Below are positions 34,606 through 46,249 of a stretch of DNA of 64,000 nt, piece by piece. Numbering within the stretch: position 1 is the first letter of the stretch; each line of letters opens with the position of its first letter. The notes beneath the pieces were generated by a model. The model was not told the origin of the DNA and made no database searches. It saw nothing but the letters and a program-made list of their open reading frames with translations. The stretch lies in the NCBI GenBank assembly GCA_961205875.1, contig OY540815.1, forward strand, positions 10,478,001 to 10,542,000. The letters run 5' to 3'. Source of the DNA: Sialis fuliginosa. Its lineage: Eukaryota > Arthropoda > Insecta > Megaloptera > Sialidae. A program made the position numbers and the translations under genes.

Positions 34606-35240
34606 CATATAAAATTAATAATAATATGTTGGATATTATATACCGTAAAATAATTTCTTACAATATAATGTGAACAGTGGCACATTAGACGGTACATTAT
34701 AAGAGAACATAAAAATTAATGGCTCCGCATCTAACAACCAAGTGTAAATAGTGTAGTGAGTGTAACAATGGCAGAGTATAAGAGGAGTCATTAGAATAAG
34801 TGAAGGAGATGTTGCTAAGGAAACATTCATTCAACTGACGTTCGTTAGTATAGTTCCTTCTTATATGAATAGGTTACAACATATAATCGTCATAGTTGAA
34901 TCCGTATTGTTTGATTTTTTACATTCATACATAATAATTACATTTTTTTTATATAATTTAAAAAGCATTTTTTTTTTGCTGTATATTTATAAAAGTTAAA
35001 CGATACAATATATCAAAAATAGGATAGACCGGGGTGAATAAGATCAATTCTTTTTCAATTACAAGTTTAATTATAAATTAATTTTAAATCTTAGGTTTCT
35101 TATTTCATATACGAGAATTATCAGATTCGCCTCAAAATTGGAGGATAAACGGATCCAAAGTAGAATAGTATTCACTATTTTTTTGAAATCAAGTTGATAG
35201 TGGTACGACAATTCTTTCTATTATTTTTTATAAAAAAAAA
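34606..35240. other. AT-rich stretch, no gene seen
   Basis: Mostly AT-rich; the segment 34670-34860 is somewhat more complex but shows no domain (64-codon minus frame). Confidence 0.45.
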
Positions 35241-35478
35241 ATCAATTAAAAATGGAGAAATGCGGTATATACTAAATCCATTAATAGATTTTGATTTAAC
35301 TTTGCTTACATACAGGATGTGTTTCTTGGAAAAACGGACCTACAATCGCCATTAACTTAATCAATTAAAAATGGAGAAATGCGGTATATACTAAATCCAT
35401 TAATAGATTTTGATTTACCTTTGCTTACATACAAGATGTGTTTCTTGGAAAAACGAACCTACAATCGCCATTAACTTA
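35241..35478 (+). repeat. 119-bp perfect-phase tandem duplication
   Basis: Units 35241-35359 and 35360-35478 are aligned without gaps and differ at only three positions (ACTTTG/CCTTTG, CAGG/CAAG, CGGA/CGAA). Near identity implies a recent duplication. The unit contains ATGTGTTTCTTGGAAAAACG and CAATCGCCATTAACTTAAT. Confidence 0.95.
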
Positions 35479-35795
35479 ATCTCAGGGACTCCTTGTTGCC
35501 AATGACACTGCGCAGTCGCATGCCGGACAAAACGAGTGACTAGATATCTACGACAGATATATAATTTGTTGTCCGAGCTTGAGGTCTTATCTTGTCCCAT
35601 GGGACTTGTGTGGCTTTACTTAGGCTCTATCTCTGTCTCTTTCTCTCTTTGTCGGTAAAAAGAATTAAAACTAGGTAGTTTTTGTTAAACGAAATAGTTG
35701 TATCTGATAAAACATCGATAATTAATTTGTAAACTTAAATCCGATGTTATTTCAAAGTTTCAGGATTGTAAGAAGTATATGTTTTTTAAGTCAGG
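35479..35795. other. Complex patch and CT-rich tract
   Basis: The sequence 35479-35620 is GC-richer and open on the minus strand (35415-35600, 61 codons), including ATAQCHWQQGVPEIKL; no family is recognised. A CTCTGTCTCTTTCTCTCTTT tract lies at about 35631-35650. Confidence 0.3.
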
Positions 35796-36010
35796 CAAGG
35801 CCCCCACATCCTATCACAGACCCCCATACTGGAACTTGTTGGCGGGCCCCTTAAGAATATTTGTCCAGTAAGTTTAAATGGCCCTTTTTAAAGTCATTCA
35901 ATTACAAGTTTTTAATCAATGTTTTTTTTAGTCCGCTTTATCGGGACCCTCTTAAACCCGGGCCCCAGAACTACAGTTCTTTCAGACCCCCACTCCATGT
36001 GGGGGCCCTG
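35796..36010. mobile_element. hAT MITE, CARGGCCCCCACAT ends
   Basis: The ends CAAGGCCCCCACAT and (complement) CAGGGCCCCCACAT are inverted with one mismatch. The flanks AAGTCAGG (35788-35795) and AGGTCAGG (36011-36018) form an 8-bp duplication with one mismatch. The 215-bp body has C-rich subterminal motifs (GGCGGGCCCC, CCCGGGCCCC). Non-coding. Confidence 0.85.
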
Positions 36011-36018
36011 AGGTCAGG

Positions 36019-36815
36019 TATTGTATTTTTTACAAAACCAAAATAAAATATAAAATAAAAATAAAATTTCCCCCCTATCTTTTCCTCATAACTAGATGCT
36101 TTTAGGTTATTTTAACCGTTGTATTATGTTTGTAACTTTCAATATCACAATTTTCAATTTATATAAATCAAAAGTAGTTAATTTATAAATATTTATAATT
36201 ATATTAGGCTACAAAGGAAAATATTTTTTGGAAGCTTGTTGAGTCTATTAACAAATTTGATTGAAATTATGATACATTGATGATATGTATAACTAATTTT
36301 ATTTTTTAGTAGGTAGTTCAAAATGCTTAATGATACTAAAAAGATTTGATAATTTAAAAAACATATGAAACTAGTTAAAAATTTTAATTAAATGTTATGA
36401 AATGATATCTTTATTATAACATAACTGACAGCTGTATTTTTGTATAATATAATATGTAAACATAATTATATTTTAATATCTTCCCAGATAAAGCTCGACA
36501 TATTCTGTATTGTGTGTTTGAACTACTATTTTTTAAATACTCATTGTGTAGGCTGTACAATACATAACATTTTGTGTATATGTTTATTAATTTCATGATA
36601 CGGGCAAGTGCTATCTTTTAACAAGTTCTATATTTTACAACATGTGTTTCAGTTTCAAACTGTAGTTTTCAATTTATTCTGCAATAAAATATGGTGAATG
36701 TTCTGTTTCCGTAGATAACAATATTTAATACGACAAAAGTGTACAATGTACGTACAGTCGAACTGGGTAATTACGACTTTGAATAATACAAATAATAGTT
36801 TTGTTTGGTTCATAT
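36019..36815. other. AT-rich stretch, no gene seen
   Basis: AT-rich DNA without supported features; the 60-codon minus frame 36414-36596 has no domain. Confidence 0.5.
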
Positions 36816-37090
36816 TAGTGGTCTTCAAACTATATTTCGCAAGTCTAAATAAAACTTCGAAATTTTTTTTTAAAACATTCACACTAGTTGTCTAGTGTTT
36901 TTTAGCTAAAAAATAAATATAAATATACTTTTAGTTAAAATTAATGCATTCCAAGAAGTTACTAGTGTGCGTAAAATAGCTACATGTGAGTTTTTATTAA
37001 ATTCTAGTCGAGCCACCAGTATTAGGGGTTCATCGAAAAAATCTTGTAGTTCTAAGGGTTTCGTGAGTCGAGAAAGTTTGAAGACCGCTG
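36816..37090. mobile_element. hAT MITE, CAGYGGTCTTCAAAC ends
   Basis: The right end GTTTGAAGACCGCTG is the complement of the left TAGTGGTCTTCAAAC with few changes; the first base is probably C mutated to T. CAGTGGTCTTCAAACT-like termini are typical of animal hAT elements. The flanks GTTCATAT and GTTATAT(A) are compatible with an 8-bp duplication with one deleted base. Inside are GGTTTCGTGAGTCG and a right-end GAGCCACC block. Confidence 0.65.
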
Positions 37091-39180
37091 GTTATATAAT
37101 ATAAAAATTAATAAAGAAATGTTTTTTTATATGGTGGTCATTAATAAATGTATTTTTTTTAATTAGCATGAGGTCTACTTTAAGTTCGTTTTCAATGATT
37201 TCGACTGTATATAAGTGTTAAAAAAGAGCAGTGAAAGGAAATTATAACATATTTCGCACGTCGACAAAAACATTTGTATAAAAGCGATAGACACCGATTA
37301 ATCATTTTTACAGCCGATGTAAAATGAACCGCGAACAGAGAAATGGTTGAATATTCCGGAAAGGCTGTTTTCGTATCGTTTAGTTTTTTTATCGGTTTTC
37401 TTACACCAATACTTTTCAGAATCTGTTTCTGAGTCATTAATGACTTGCAGAATGTGATTTTTTTTTATTAATGTATGTATCTTGAGTGCAAGCTGCATTT
37501 TTTTAATGTTCATCTTATGTTACAATTTACAGGAGGCATTTGTATGTGGATCTATACTGCTTAGGGAAAGGGCAGTAAGGTGTAAAAAATAAAAACGAAG
37601 ACAACTAAACTTGAAGTTTTTGAATTTTATAACTGAATTAACAATTTTTTTTTTCATAAAATTTATTTAGCGATCAATTATAAGTTACATGACTTCATTA
37701 TAAGTCATTTGAGTGTAATTTTAGTTTACAATTCATCAAAATGATTAAATTGAGTGACTTATTTACTCTACTTATTTCTGGAAATTTAAAAGCAGTAAGA
37801 TGTGGTTTACTGCCTTTGTAGTTTATAAATTAGAAGAACTGCTTTTTCCACTGTTCTAATTATTTAAATAGTTTTTTTTTTTTATATAATATATATTTTT
37901 TAATAAAAATTCACTTTTATTTCAATGTATTTTATTGAGATCAAAATAAAAGTTAGTAATACAATAATATTTGTCTTATGAGTATCGAATTACAAAATCT
38001 TAAATAGCAATTATCATTCATTGAAACATAACGAAAAATTAATTTTCATGACACTTATTAATAACTTATAATAATTAATAATTATAAAGTGATATATTAC
38101 AATAATTACAATGAAAAAAAAATAAAAATAAAATAAAACAATTTACTGTATTATTTATTTGAAGTAGATAATTTTTGAAAACTGTCTTTTCGAAATTATA
38201 ATAACTAGGAATGATTGTGAATATTGTACATATATTTTTCAGTGGATAAAAGAAGTATGTATATAGTTTAAAAGTTACTGCTTTTTATGTTGAAAAATGA
38301 TTTTATTGCTTTTATATTCAGGAAAAGTAACTAATTTAATATATTCGATAAACTTAAAAATTTGATATTCTACTGAAATAACATTCTTAATGATTAATTT
38401 TATGACTAATATGTAGAAAATTGCCTGAAAACCTTATGCCATCAAAATTACTAAAAGGCAGTAAAATAAGTTTACCTAAGCACGGCAGTATAGAACTCTA
38501 ATTAAAATTACAAAAATAAAACTGTACATACAAAGCAATTAAATTGCATATAAATCATTTATTAGCGTGAAGATTATCACGGAAACTCAAATAATACAGT
38601 AAATAAAAATTCAATTAAAATTTTCATAAATCCATAATCTGATTGTCAAATTGCGTGTCTTTATTTCAGAATAAATTTTACGTACATTTGGTTAAAACAA
38701 ACGCTCCCAATTACTGTGCATAAACATTCAACACAAACATTGGCCATGAGAATATGTCACTTGTTATTGAACGAACAAAACAAAATTTTCCATTACTGGA
38801 ACAATATTTAGTAGCACACATTAAAACTGGACGCGTGAGCAATTTCTGTTCACGATCACTCACGCTTATTTTTTCGATTCATATTCTATCATGAATAAAG
38901 AAAATAATTATTATATCAATTTAATAATATTGGAATAAATATGATAAATTGATAATTTCTTTTTTGATATTGACACGTATCTTAGATCTTACGCCACGGT
39001 GTGGTTAAAAAATGAACTATTCCGATAGAGTGAGCTGTCAGTTGTAGTTTGATAAACGTGTTTAATTAAATAATTCGCTATATCATATCACAATTTCTTT
39101 TTTATTATTAAACTAAAAGAATTAAGAGATTTTTTTTCAGTTTTAGTTTTTGATTTCTTCTACTGTTGTAAACACATACT
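37091..39180. other. Long AT-rich stretch, no gene seen
   Basis: AT-rich DNA. The overlapping minus frames 37192-37513 (81 and 71 codons) are unrecognised. A GCGTGA...TCACGC inverted pair lies near 38832-38869. No gene is supported. Confidence 0.5.
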
Positions 39181-39185
39181 CTTAA

Positions 39186-39349
39186 GCCTTGGAACTTTTC
39201 AGAAATAGTCTCCATCACCGCTTCGACCTTGCAAATCTATTACATTTTAGCTGCGTCACATTTCGACGCAGCTAATATGCCACTTGTATTGAATCGCAAA
39301 TAACAGATTTGCAAGGTCATGGAGACCGTTTCTGTAATGTGCCAAGGCT
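39186..39349. mobile_element. Small TIR element with internal palindrome
   Basis: GCCTTGG...CAGAAA..GTCTCCAT...ACCTTGCAAATCT at the left is matched inverted by AGATTTGCAAGGTCATGGAG and CCAAGGC at the right. The centre holds the palindrome TTAGCTGCGTC-N7-GACGCAGCTAA. TTAA lies at 39182-39185 and at 39350-39353, suggesting a piggyBac-type duplication with a one-base asymmetry. Confidence 0.7.
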
Positions 39350-39383
39350 TTAAATTAATATTATTGTTTATTCACTTTTTTTT

Positions 39384-39966
39384 CGACGGTCTTCGGGCAT
39401 TAGATAGTCTTAAAGATAATGGTGTAAGCTATATTTAAAAAAAAATCTGGAATTTGCTCGATCGCGCCAAGCTGACATATTAACTATTCAACTTATTTGT
39501 TAAATTTTCAATTTAAATTTCTTAATAATAGCAGAAGGCGGTCTCGACGGTCTTCGGGCATTAGATAGTCTTAAAGATAATGGTGTAAGCTATATTTAAA
39601 AAAAAAATCTGGAATCTGCTCGATCGCGCCAAGCTGACATATTAACTATTCAACTTATTTGTTAAATTTTCAATTTAAATTTCTTAATAATAGCCGAAGG
39701 CGGTCTCGAAGGTCTTCGGGCATTAGATAGTCTTAAAGATAATAGTGTAAGCTATATTTAAAAAAAAACTGGAGTCTGCTCGATCGCGCCAAGCTGACAT
39801 ATTAACTATTCAACTTATTTGTTAAATTTTCAATTTAAATTTCTTAATAATTGCCGAAGGCGCACTCGAAGGTCTTCGGGTATTAGGTAGTCTTAATGAT
39901 AATGGTTTAAGCTATATTTAAAAAAAAACTGGAGTCTGCTCGATCGCGCCAAGCTGACATATTAAT
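39384..39966 (+). repeat. ~160-bp tandem satellite, about 3.6 units
   Basis: Units start TCGAMGGTCTTCGGG at 39384, 39544, 39706 and 39866 (periods 160, 162, 160). Each contains TAGTCTTAA.GATAAT, CTGCTCGATCGCGCCAAGC and (except the truncated last) CAACTTATTTGTTAAATTTT and TAGCMGAAGGCG. Units are highly similar with scattered substitutions. The array ends abruptly after GCTGACATATTAA in unit 4. GAAGGCG and TCTTCGGG create small inverted motifs at each junction. Confidence 0.95.
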
Positions 39967-41460
39967 ATAATGGGTTTCTTAATAAAAGAAATTAAATATT
40001 ATATTGTTAAACGTGTATAATTAGTAATTTAATTATTTACAATTAGATGACAATTTTCCCGAATGCGTTAGTTCCGATTTTTACCACTGAAGGCGTGGCT
40101 ACTTAAATTAGTTATGTTTTAATATTTTGTTCATCGATAGCAGAAAAATCTACAAAAACAGTAAATTAAAAACAAATTTAAGTACGTGTATAAAAGCTCA
40201 TCAAAATTTTTTTTATCACGTAGACACGAAAAGAGCATTTGGGCAGCGGAAACAAAAATAGGCGTTACAGAAAAACTTGGATGAGTAAATAACTGTAAAA
40301 AATGTCTGTTGTCAACTTCACAGACACATCAACGTTCTTGTGTCCTAATGGGCATATGTGGATGTGTTTGTGCGACGCTTAATGACGCTGTCTGTAAAAC
40401 ATATAATTAACTCTTTCTACAAAGACATTTCACTGACGTTAATGTGTTCCAACTAATTTACTTATTGACTCAATTCATTTATTCTTTATAATTATTATAC
40501 CTAAAATGGCAACTCAACTTTTATTTTATTTGACTGTGTTAATGAAAAAACGTGATTTTATTTTCTGTAATTCTCTATTCAGTATCAAATTTAACTCTGT
40601 AGGGGTGGTGCCAACAAGTAACACTACTCAAGTGCCATTCGCTGATATTAGAAACTTTGCACACACGTAGTACATCGAAAAACATTAAACGCATGTTTTT
40701 TTTTATTTTGATTAACACGGCGTTTTAAGGTTAGAAAACGTATTCGAAAATTTAACACCATTTAGCACAATGCTAACCTAACGCTACTCATGAGTGTCAT
40801 TCTCTTACAACTTTTACGACATTTCTCTATCATAATTTCTCTGTCTGCGTGTTTTTGAGATCACTAATGACGATTTTGACACTAGTTTAATGAAATTCAG
40901 AATGGTAAATACAAAATGGTGGACAAATCACAGAACTTTAAAAACTCTACCATAGTTAGATAAAAGTTTAATATCTTTCGGGTTATATGCATCACAAACA
41001 AATTAATGTTTTTTTTTGTAAATTTAAAAAAATAATAAAAATTAAACATTAATCGCTCCATACTTTTATTAGCTAGTTCTATTATTTTTACCAGATCATA
41101 CAATTTTAAATTAACCATTAATAAAATTTTGAGTCTGAAAGACTAATATTTGAGATTGGACACGAATAAAAATTATTTTCTTTACACAGTATAAAAATTA
41201 AGAAACTTTCAGAAATGTAAGTAAGTCGCATATTAAATTGGTAACAGCTCACACATGTACCAACTACATATAGTTGAACAACTAATTTAATTAGAACATG
41301 ACGTAAGGAACATACATATACTTCCATCTTGATGATCTATTCGTGCTCTGTATTATTATCTATGAGCACACTAATTTCCTACACCCATTATATTAAGTAA
41401 CATTGCGTAATTGCAGTAAGTGTGTAACAATTAAATAATTGTATTATAAATTACAAACGA
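39967..41460. other. AT-rich stretch, no gene seen
   Basis: AT-rich DNA with a few complex segments near 40590-40900. The minus frames 40897-41118 and 41118-41327 show no domain. No termini are supported. Confidence 0.45.
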
Positions 41461-41462
41461 GA

Positions 41463-41515
41463 AGGCTCAGTGGTTACAGTAATGACTCACTCGGCAAACT
41501 TGCTCACCTGTTTAT
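41463..41515 (+). repeat. Possible tRNA-derived SINE head
   Basis: AAGGCTCAGTGGTTACAGTA resembles the A-box region of tRNA-derived SINEs, followed by GACTCACTCGGC. A matching B box (GTTCGANTC) is not clear downstream, so it is either decayed or a coincidence. Confidence 0.28.
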
Positions 41516-42161
41516 CTTAAAATTCATGCAGAAATGTAGCTAATTGTAGTGTAGCTAAAATATCTTATGGAGATTTTGCTGCCATAAAATATATTAATAT
41601 TTATTAATATGTCGTCACGGTTTATAATAAAAATATTTTGGGTTTTTTGAACATATATATACATACGTAGTTATATAGGCAAATTTGGATATCACAATAC
41701 ATGTATATTATTGAAGTAAAAATTTGCAACTGATAATTATTACAAAAAAACATTTTGTAAATGTATTGATGTAATGATTTTTTTCACATTGGTTTTTATA
41801 ACCATGAGTTAAACAATAGGGTATTTGACTAAATTTTAAAATAAATTGTGCGTATATCTATTAAAGATACTTGTTTTTTTAAATAATAACGAAAAAACGC
41901 TGATATAATGTTTTTTTATTCAAATGAAAAATTATCCAGCCAAAACGCTCATTCAAAGTCACGCGGTATACGTCAGACATCAGTAAACAAATTGAAACGA
42001 GCGAATAACGATTCAGTATTTTGACGTGTAACATGTTTTATAATGACATTTCACTGACAGATGTGCCAGGTTAAAAATCAGAATTTTTAATTTGTTTTAT
42101 TGTTAAAATACTGGCTTAATTAACGTCAAAAAATTATTGTATGTTATGATAACATATACAC
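41516..42161. other. AT-rich stretch, no gene seen
   Basis: AT-rich DNA; no supported feature. Confidence 0.45.
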
Positions 42162-42412
42162 CAACGGTGGACAAATGCGGCTCTTCGTTGAGTCAAATGC
42201 GGCTCCTATTAAAATTAGCTTTATCTAATTTTATGCCAAATTTTAAAAATTTTGAAATAATTATTTTCTTTTTCACAAATATATTATATTTGACTTATGA
42301 AAATATGCAATTATATAATTTTTTTTTTGAATTTGTGTATCTACGTGTGGCTCATTAAAAAATATAAAAAAATGAATGGCGACTCCTTTGGCCTCATGTG
42401 TGTCCACCCCTG
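42162..42412. mobile_element. Decayed hAT-like element, GGTGGACA ends
   Basis: The left CAACGGTGGACAAATGCGG and right (complement) CAGGGGTGGACACACATG share CA..GGTGGACA. CAGGGGTGGACA-type termini belong to hAT elements. AAATGCGGCTC is repeated just inside the left end (about 42174 and 42196). No matching 8-bp flank remains, consistent with age. The 73-codon frame inside is not transposase. Confidence 0.6.
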
Positions 42413-43420
42413 TACTATATTTTTACAACATTTTAGAAGTTATTATCAATACTGTCAAATACCCTAATAAACTTATCTAATGTAAAAATTGTTAAGAGAA
42501 ATTAAAAAAAACTTCGTATAAAATGATTAATCAATTGTTAACAGATTAATATAATGAACTAGGAGGCTTGTTATGTATCCATAAACTTCTCTAATCTAAG
42601 CGTAACCCCTACAGTATGTTGTCTTCATCTCAAAAGACTCAACATACCCCCGCACCCCTCTCTGCGTACACAGCAACACAGACGATTACCCCAACTCTGG
42701 AAATTTAATTCGATGATATTAATTTTGGAAAGACAAACTAATTTTAACAAGCTCATGCATATTCGTGTGCACATAATCTAAATTCCAGATTAGACTTTAC
42801 GTTGTAATGTATAAATAACAGAAGGATTAAGTTGAAGCAACTCGGTTACAAATCTAAACAGATCAGCTCGTGGCTTGCTCAGATCTAAATAACATACCAC
42901 TGACCTGTTGTTTGTGTCACCAGTATTAAAATTTCTATTACCTGTCTCACTTATCTCTGTTGTTACATATGTATGTATGTAATTTTATCTGTAATAATTA
43001 AATATATGGTAATATCGTATTGTTATGATAAATATCCGAAAATAAATTTGATGTCATTTATGTTTATTTAAATTATTTTTTTATGATATATGGCACACTA
43101 AACAAACTTTGGTTAAAAATACAAAAACGTTTAAAATATTTAAATAAATATTAGATATATCTATATAATAATTTTTACTTGTTGGAACTAATAATTTTAT
43201 TTCTTTAAATTCAACCAAAGTTGAATTAAAATGGCCATATACGCATAAAAGGGAGTCGATTAATTCTAGCTAAGGAAGTATATTTTGAGTAATTTGTAGC
43301 CTTTTGGCATATATACACTAATTATACGGCACTCATTTTTATTTGTCTCTCATAATTCACAAACTGTATTTGTAAATTTTGATTTCATTCGATATATACA
43401 AACATACATAAACATCGGGT
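42413..43420. other. AT-rich stretch with a more complex part
   Basis: The segment 42590-42960 is less AT-rich and not repeated in the window; the rest is AT-rich. No gene is supported. Confidence 0.4.
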
Positions 43421-43888
43421 TAATAAGATACTGGTACCAGTTATGGACGCTATAAGAGCAAGATTTACTGTTTTTGTGATTGATGGGTTTCTTTTTTGTA
43501 ATTATCATGAACTCATGTTACTAATAAAACAAGTTACTCTATTTAATCAATTTAATTACCAAAGTCCGCAAATTTTTTATTTTTATTTTTTATTATAGCC
43601 TTTTATTTTGTTTATGTTTTTTCTCTAGTAATGGATAAAGGAAAACCAGTAATGAGAACGCAGTCAAAGATACTTGCTAATGATTACAAAATGATAAGCA
43701 TTACGACACAAAAGATATAAAAGGAAGAATCGTCAAATTTGAAAGAACATAAAGAAATTGCTATGATACTATAATAATTAATTAATAAATTATATTAATA
43801 ATTAGTTTAAATGTCCATCATTTTGACACTTATTGGTCGATTGTCATCAAATCACGCTGTATGACAGTTAAATGTATATAAATCAATA
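43421..43888 (+). repeat. Dispersed repeat C, copy 2 (uninterrupted)
   Basis: Aligns with 1991-2706 without the 229-bp hAT insertion: GAGCAAGATTTACTG here corresponds to ACAAGG..TTTACTG there. It runs into the tail of repeat B at about 43894, so its right end is either truncated or the two form one composite. No coding content. Confidence 0.85.
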
Positions 43889-43893
43889 TATCA

Positions 43894-44048
43894 ACGACGG
43901 ACAGACAGACAGACACGGAACGAAAAGTGTTCGTCTTGACGTGAAACGGAAAGATCAATTTAAAATTTTGAAATCGGAGAACATTCTTTTTGTCTCAATC
44001 TAAAACGATCACAAAGCTTCTCGTATCTTCGATATTGCGAGGAAGCAA
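43894..44048 (+). repeat. Repeat B tail, copy 2
   Basis: Contains ACGGACAGACAGACAGACAC, GGAACGAAAAGTGTTCGTCT, TGACGTGAAACGGAAAGATC and ends GCGAGGAAGCAA, like 5980-6148 and 58890-59038. Only the 3' portion is present, consistent with 5' truncation typical of retroelement copies. Confidence 0.75.
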
Positions 44049-44990
44049 TAATAACACCTATAAATTGTATAAAATTACAATTAATATGACCATTGATATG
44101 TTGATAAAAATAATAATAAATAGGTACAAAATATCCATCAAGTAATTTACATATGAAAAATATAAATAAAAAAGAGCAGAACAAAAAGGCATTAAATAGT
44201 TTAACAGAAAAAACACATTCAACTATAACAGTGTTAAATATCACACCATTAATTCCCATGCATTATTATTACGACTCAGTCATTTACATAAAATATATTT
44301 TACATATTATATTACCAGATGTCAAAACTTCCAATTCCAAACAACATCGTGCAATTCCAAGAACAGACACATCGAATATAAAATTAATAAAAGATAATTA
44401 TCCGGATAAAATAATTTATTATAATCCTGAAATATGCGCTGCATCAAAACCAGTAGTCGCGGCGACTCTGGGAGGCGAGCGAGATTCTATCCAGCCGTAA
44501 ATAACCGACAATGACGCGATACATTTCAAACAAATGTAACGAATAACCCACCGTCCGTGTGTCTGTGTATATATATGTGTGTGTATGTGCACGATATTAA
44601 GATGAAATCAACTAAACTTGTTATGATAATGAGCCGTTCTACACCAATAAGATTAAAGGTTACTTCACACATTCAAATTATAATATTATTTTCATATTTT
44701 TATGGTAAAATTTATAAATACAATTAATTATATTATTTGATAGTGTAATTTTTTTTTATGTCTGTCTGACACCGAAATCTTTATCAAACGTATAGCATAA
44801 AATAAATTTGGTTTAGCTGCTAGATGGTTCCATACAAAAATTATCAAAATTGGCTCCAGGTGAGAGTGGTATTCTAAAATCGTTTTTTTTTTCAAAATTT
44901 TTTAAGAACGACGTATATTACGTAAAAATCGTACATCGTCCTCTACAAAAAAAGAACACGTTTAGTTACATTTTTCAGCACGTAGATTAT
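44049..44990. other. AT-rich stretch; longest unrecognised frame
   Basis: Contains the longest open frame in the window (44153-44500, 115 codons), which shows no domain, is compositionally like its surroundings and is judged non-coding. A GT-rich microsatellite lies at about 44567-44589. Confidence 0.4.
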
Positions 44991-44997
44991 TCTTTCA

Positions 44998-45227
44998 GAT
45001 CTAATTTCCCAAAATTTGGATCTTCGTCAGTTAGAATAGATTCACTTAGATCTATGTAGATATACGAAGATCAAAAATTTAACTCAGCCATCTTTGGGTT
45101 TTATATCTATGTACATCTCCGTAGATCTTTACAGATCTACGTAAAATGCAGATCTATAGAGATCTTTTCAGATCTTTATATTTTTTCTCGAGTAGATCTA
45201 TTACAAAATTTAAATCTACCCAGATCT
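44998..45227. repeat. AGATCT-rich cluster
   Basis: AGATCT occurs nine times in 230 bp (44998, 45048, 45123, 45133, 45150, 45160, 45170, 45194 and 45222), often within GTAGATCT or CAGATCTA. AGATCT is its own complement, so the cluster is both direct and inverted. It may be the subterminal region of a decayed transposon or a degenerate short-period repeat; no ends were identified. Confidence 0.7.
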
Positions 45228-45441
45228 AATCTCTTTTTTCCGGGATGGTGCAAAAATGCAAATTTAATTAAACTGGACAAAGTATACAAGCTACACCGAC
45301 TTTGATGAGACATACATTGTTAGAAAGTCGATCACTATAGATTAGGTTTATATATAATCGAAATTCTAATCCATAATTGAAAAAAAACCTTTATACATTT
45401 CATATAATCTATTTTCAATACCCTACTATAAATGTTAATCG
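45228..45441. other. AT-rich gap
   Basis: Short AT-rich gap between the AGATCT cluster and the Harbinger-like element; no feature. Confidence 0.4.
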
Positions 45442-45444
45442 TAA

Positions 45445-46054
45445 GGCCCTCCGCACACGGAGCAACAGTTTTGCAACGAGAATTGCGTAAGCAACTGTTT
45501 GGTGACTTTGCACGTGTAACGTAATGGCCCTCCGCACAGGGTACGACCGAAACAAAACTGATTTGCAATCAGTTTCCAACTGGTTTCGTGCAACTGTCCT
45601 TGCAGGTCGAATTTCGGTTTCAGTTGCATGTTATTTTAGCTTTATAATTATAATAATATTATTATTTATTTATAATTAAAATTATTAGTTAATTATCATT
45701 ATTCCTATTAATAATTACCTACTTAGTTAGTTCATTCAGAATAAATGATCAGTTAATAAACATTAAATTCGTCGAGGAGGTGGAAAAACATGAAGTTATA
45801 TACATATACTATAGTCCTGGGTATTTAATTAAGAATGCTTGACATGTTGACAAAAGTTAAAAAAATTAAAAACCTTAAAAAAAATAGTTTTTTTATCACG
45901 GAAATTCCTATAAAACTGTCGACTGATCAAGATTCAGTCGCGCTCATGTGCGGAGCGAGGATTTAAATCGATTGCAAACCAGTTGTAAAATAGTCACTTC
46001 CGCAACTGGTTTGCGATTCTCGTTGCAAAAGAGTCGCACCGTGTGCGGAGGGCC
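45445..46054. mobile_element. Harbinger-like MITE, GGCCCTCCGCACACGG ends
   Basis: The 16-bp ends GGCCCTCCGCACACGG are perfect inverted copies, with similarity continuing through TTTTGCAACGAGAAT (about 44 bp). TAA lies on both sides (45442-45444 and 46055-46057), the 3-bp TWA duplication of PIF/Harbinger. A second, partial end-like motif (GGCCCTCCGCACAGGG) lies at about 45526, and GTGCGGAGCGAGG at about 45949, suggesting an element built by nested or duplicated termini. CAACTGGTTT..GCAAACCAGTTG motifs pair within it. Non-coding. Confidence 0.87.
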
Positions 46055-46057
46055 TAA

Positions 46058-46249
46058 GTGACTTGTTTTCTGAAAAGTTTTCAACGATCGCTATTCCAAC
46101 GTTGCATAACCTACATAAAATACATATGAAATACATTACAATTTTCTCAAAATAAATAAAAAATTACATTACAGTTTTTAAATTTTATTTTAAGAAAAAT
46201 TAAATTTAATAAATGGAGATCATTCACCTACATAAAAATTCTGACACAT
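46058..46249. other. AT-rich gap
   Basis: No feature seen. Confidence 0.4.

Noticed and set aside
39384..39966. CRISPR-like array
   Set aside because: The whole ~160-bp unit repeats, with no unique spacers, in an animal genome; it is a tandem satellite.
44153..44500. Longest open frame (115 codons)
   Set aside because: Composition follows the AT-rich background, no domain or splice context, and part overlaps low-complexity DNA.
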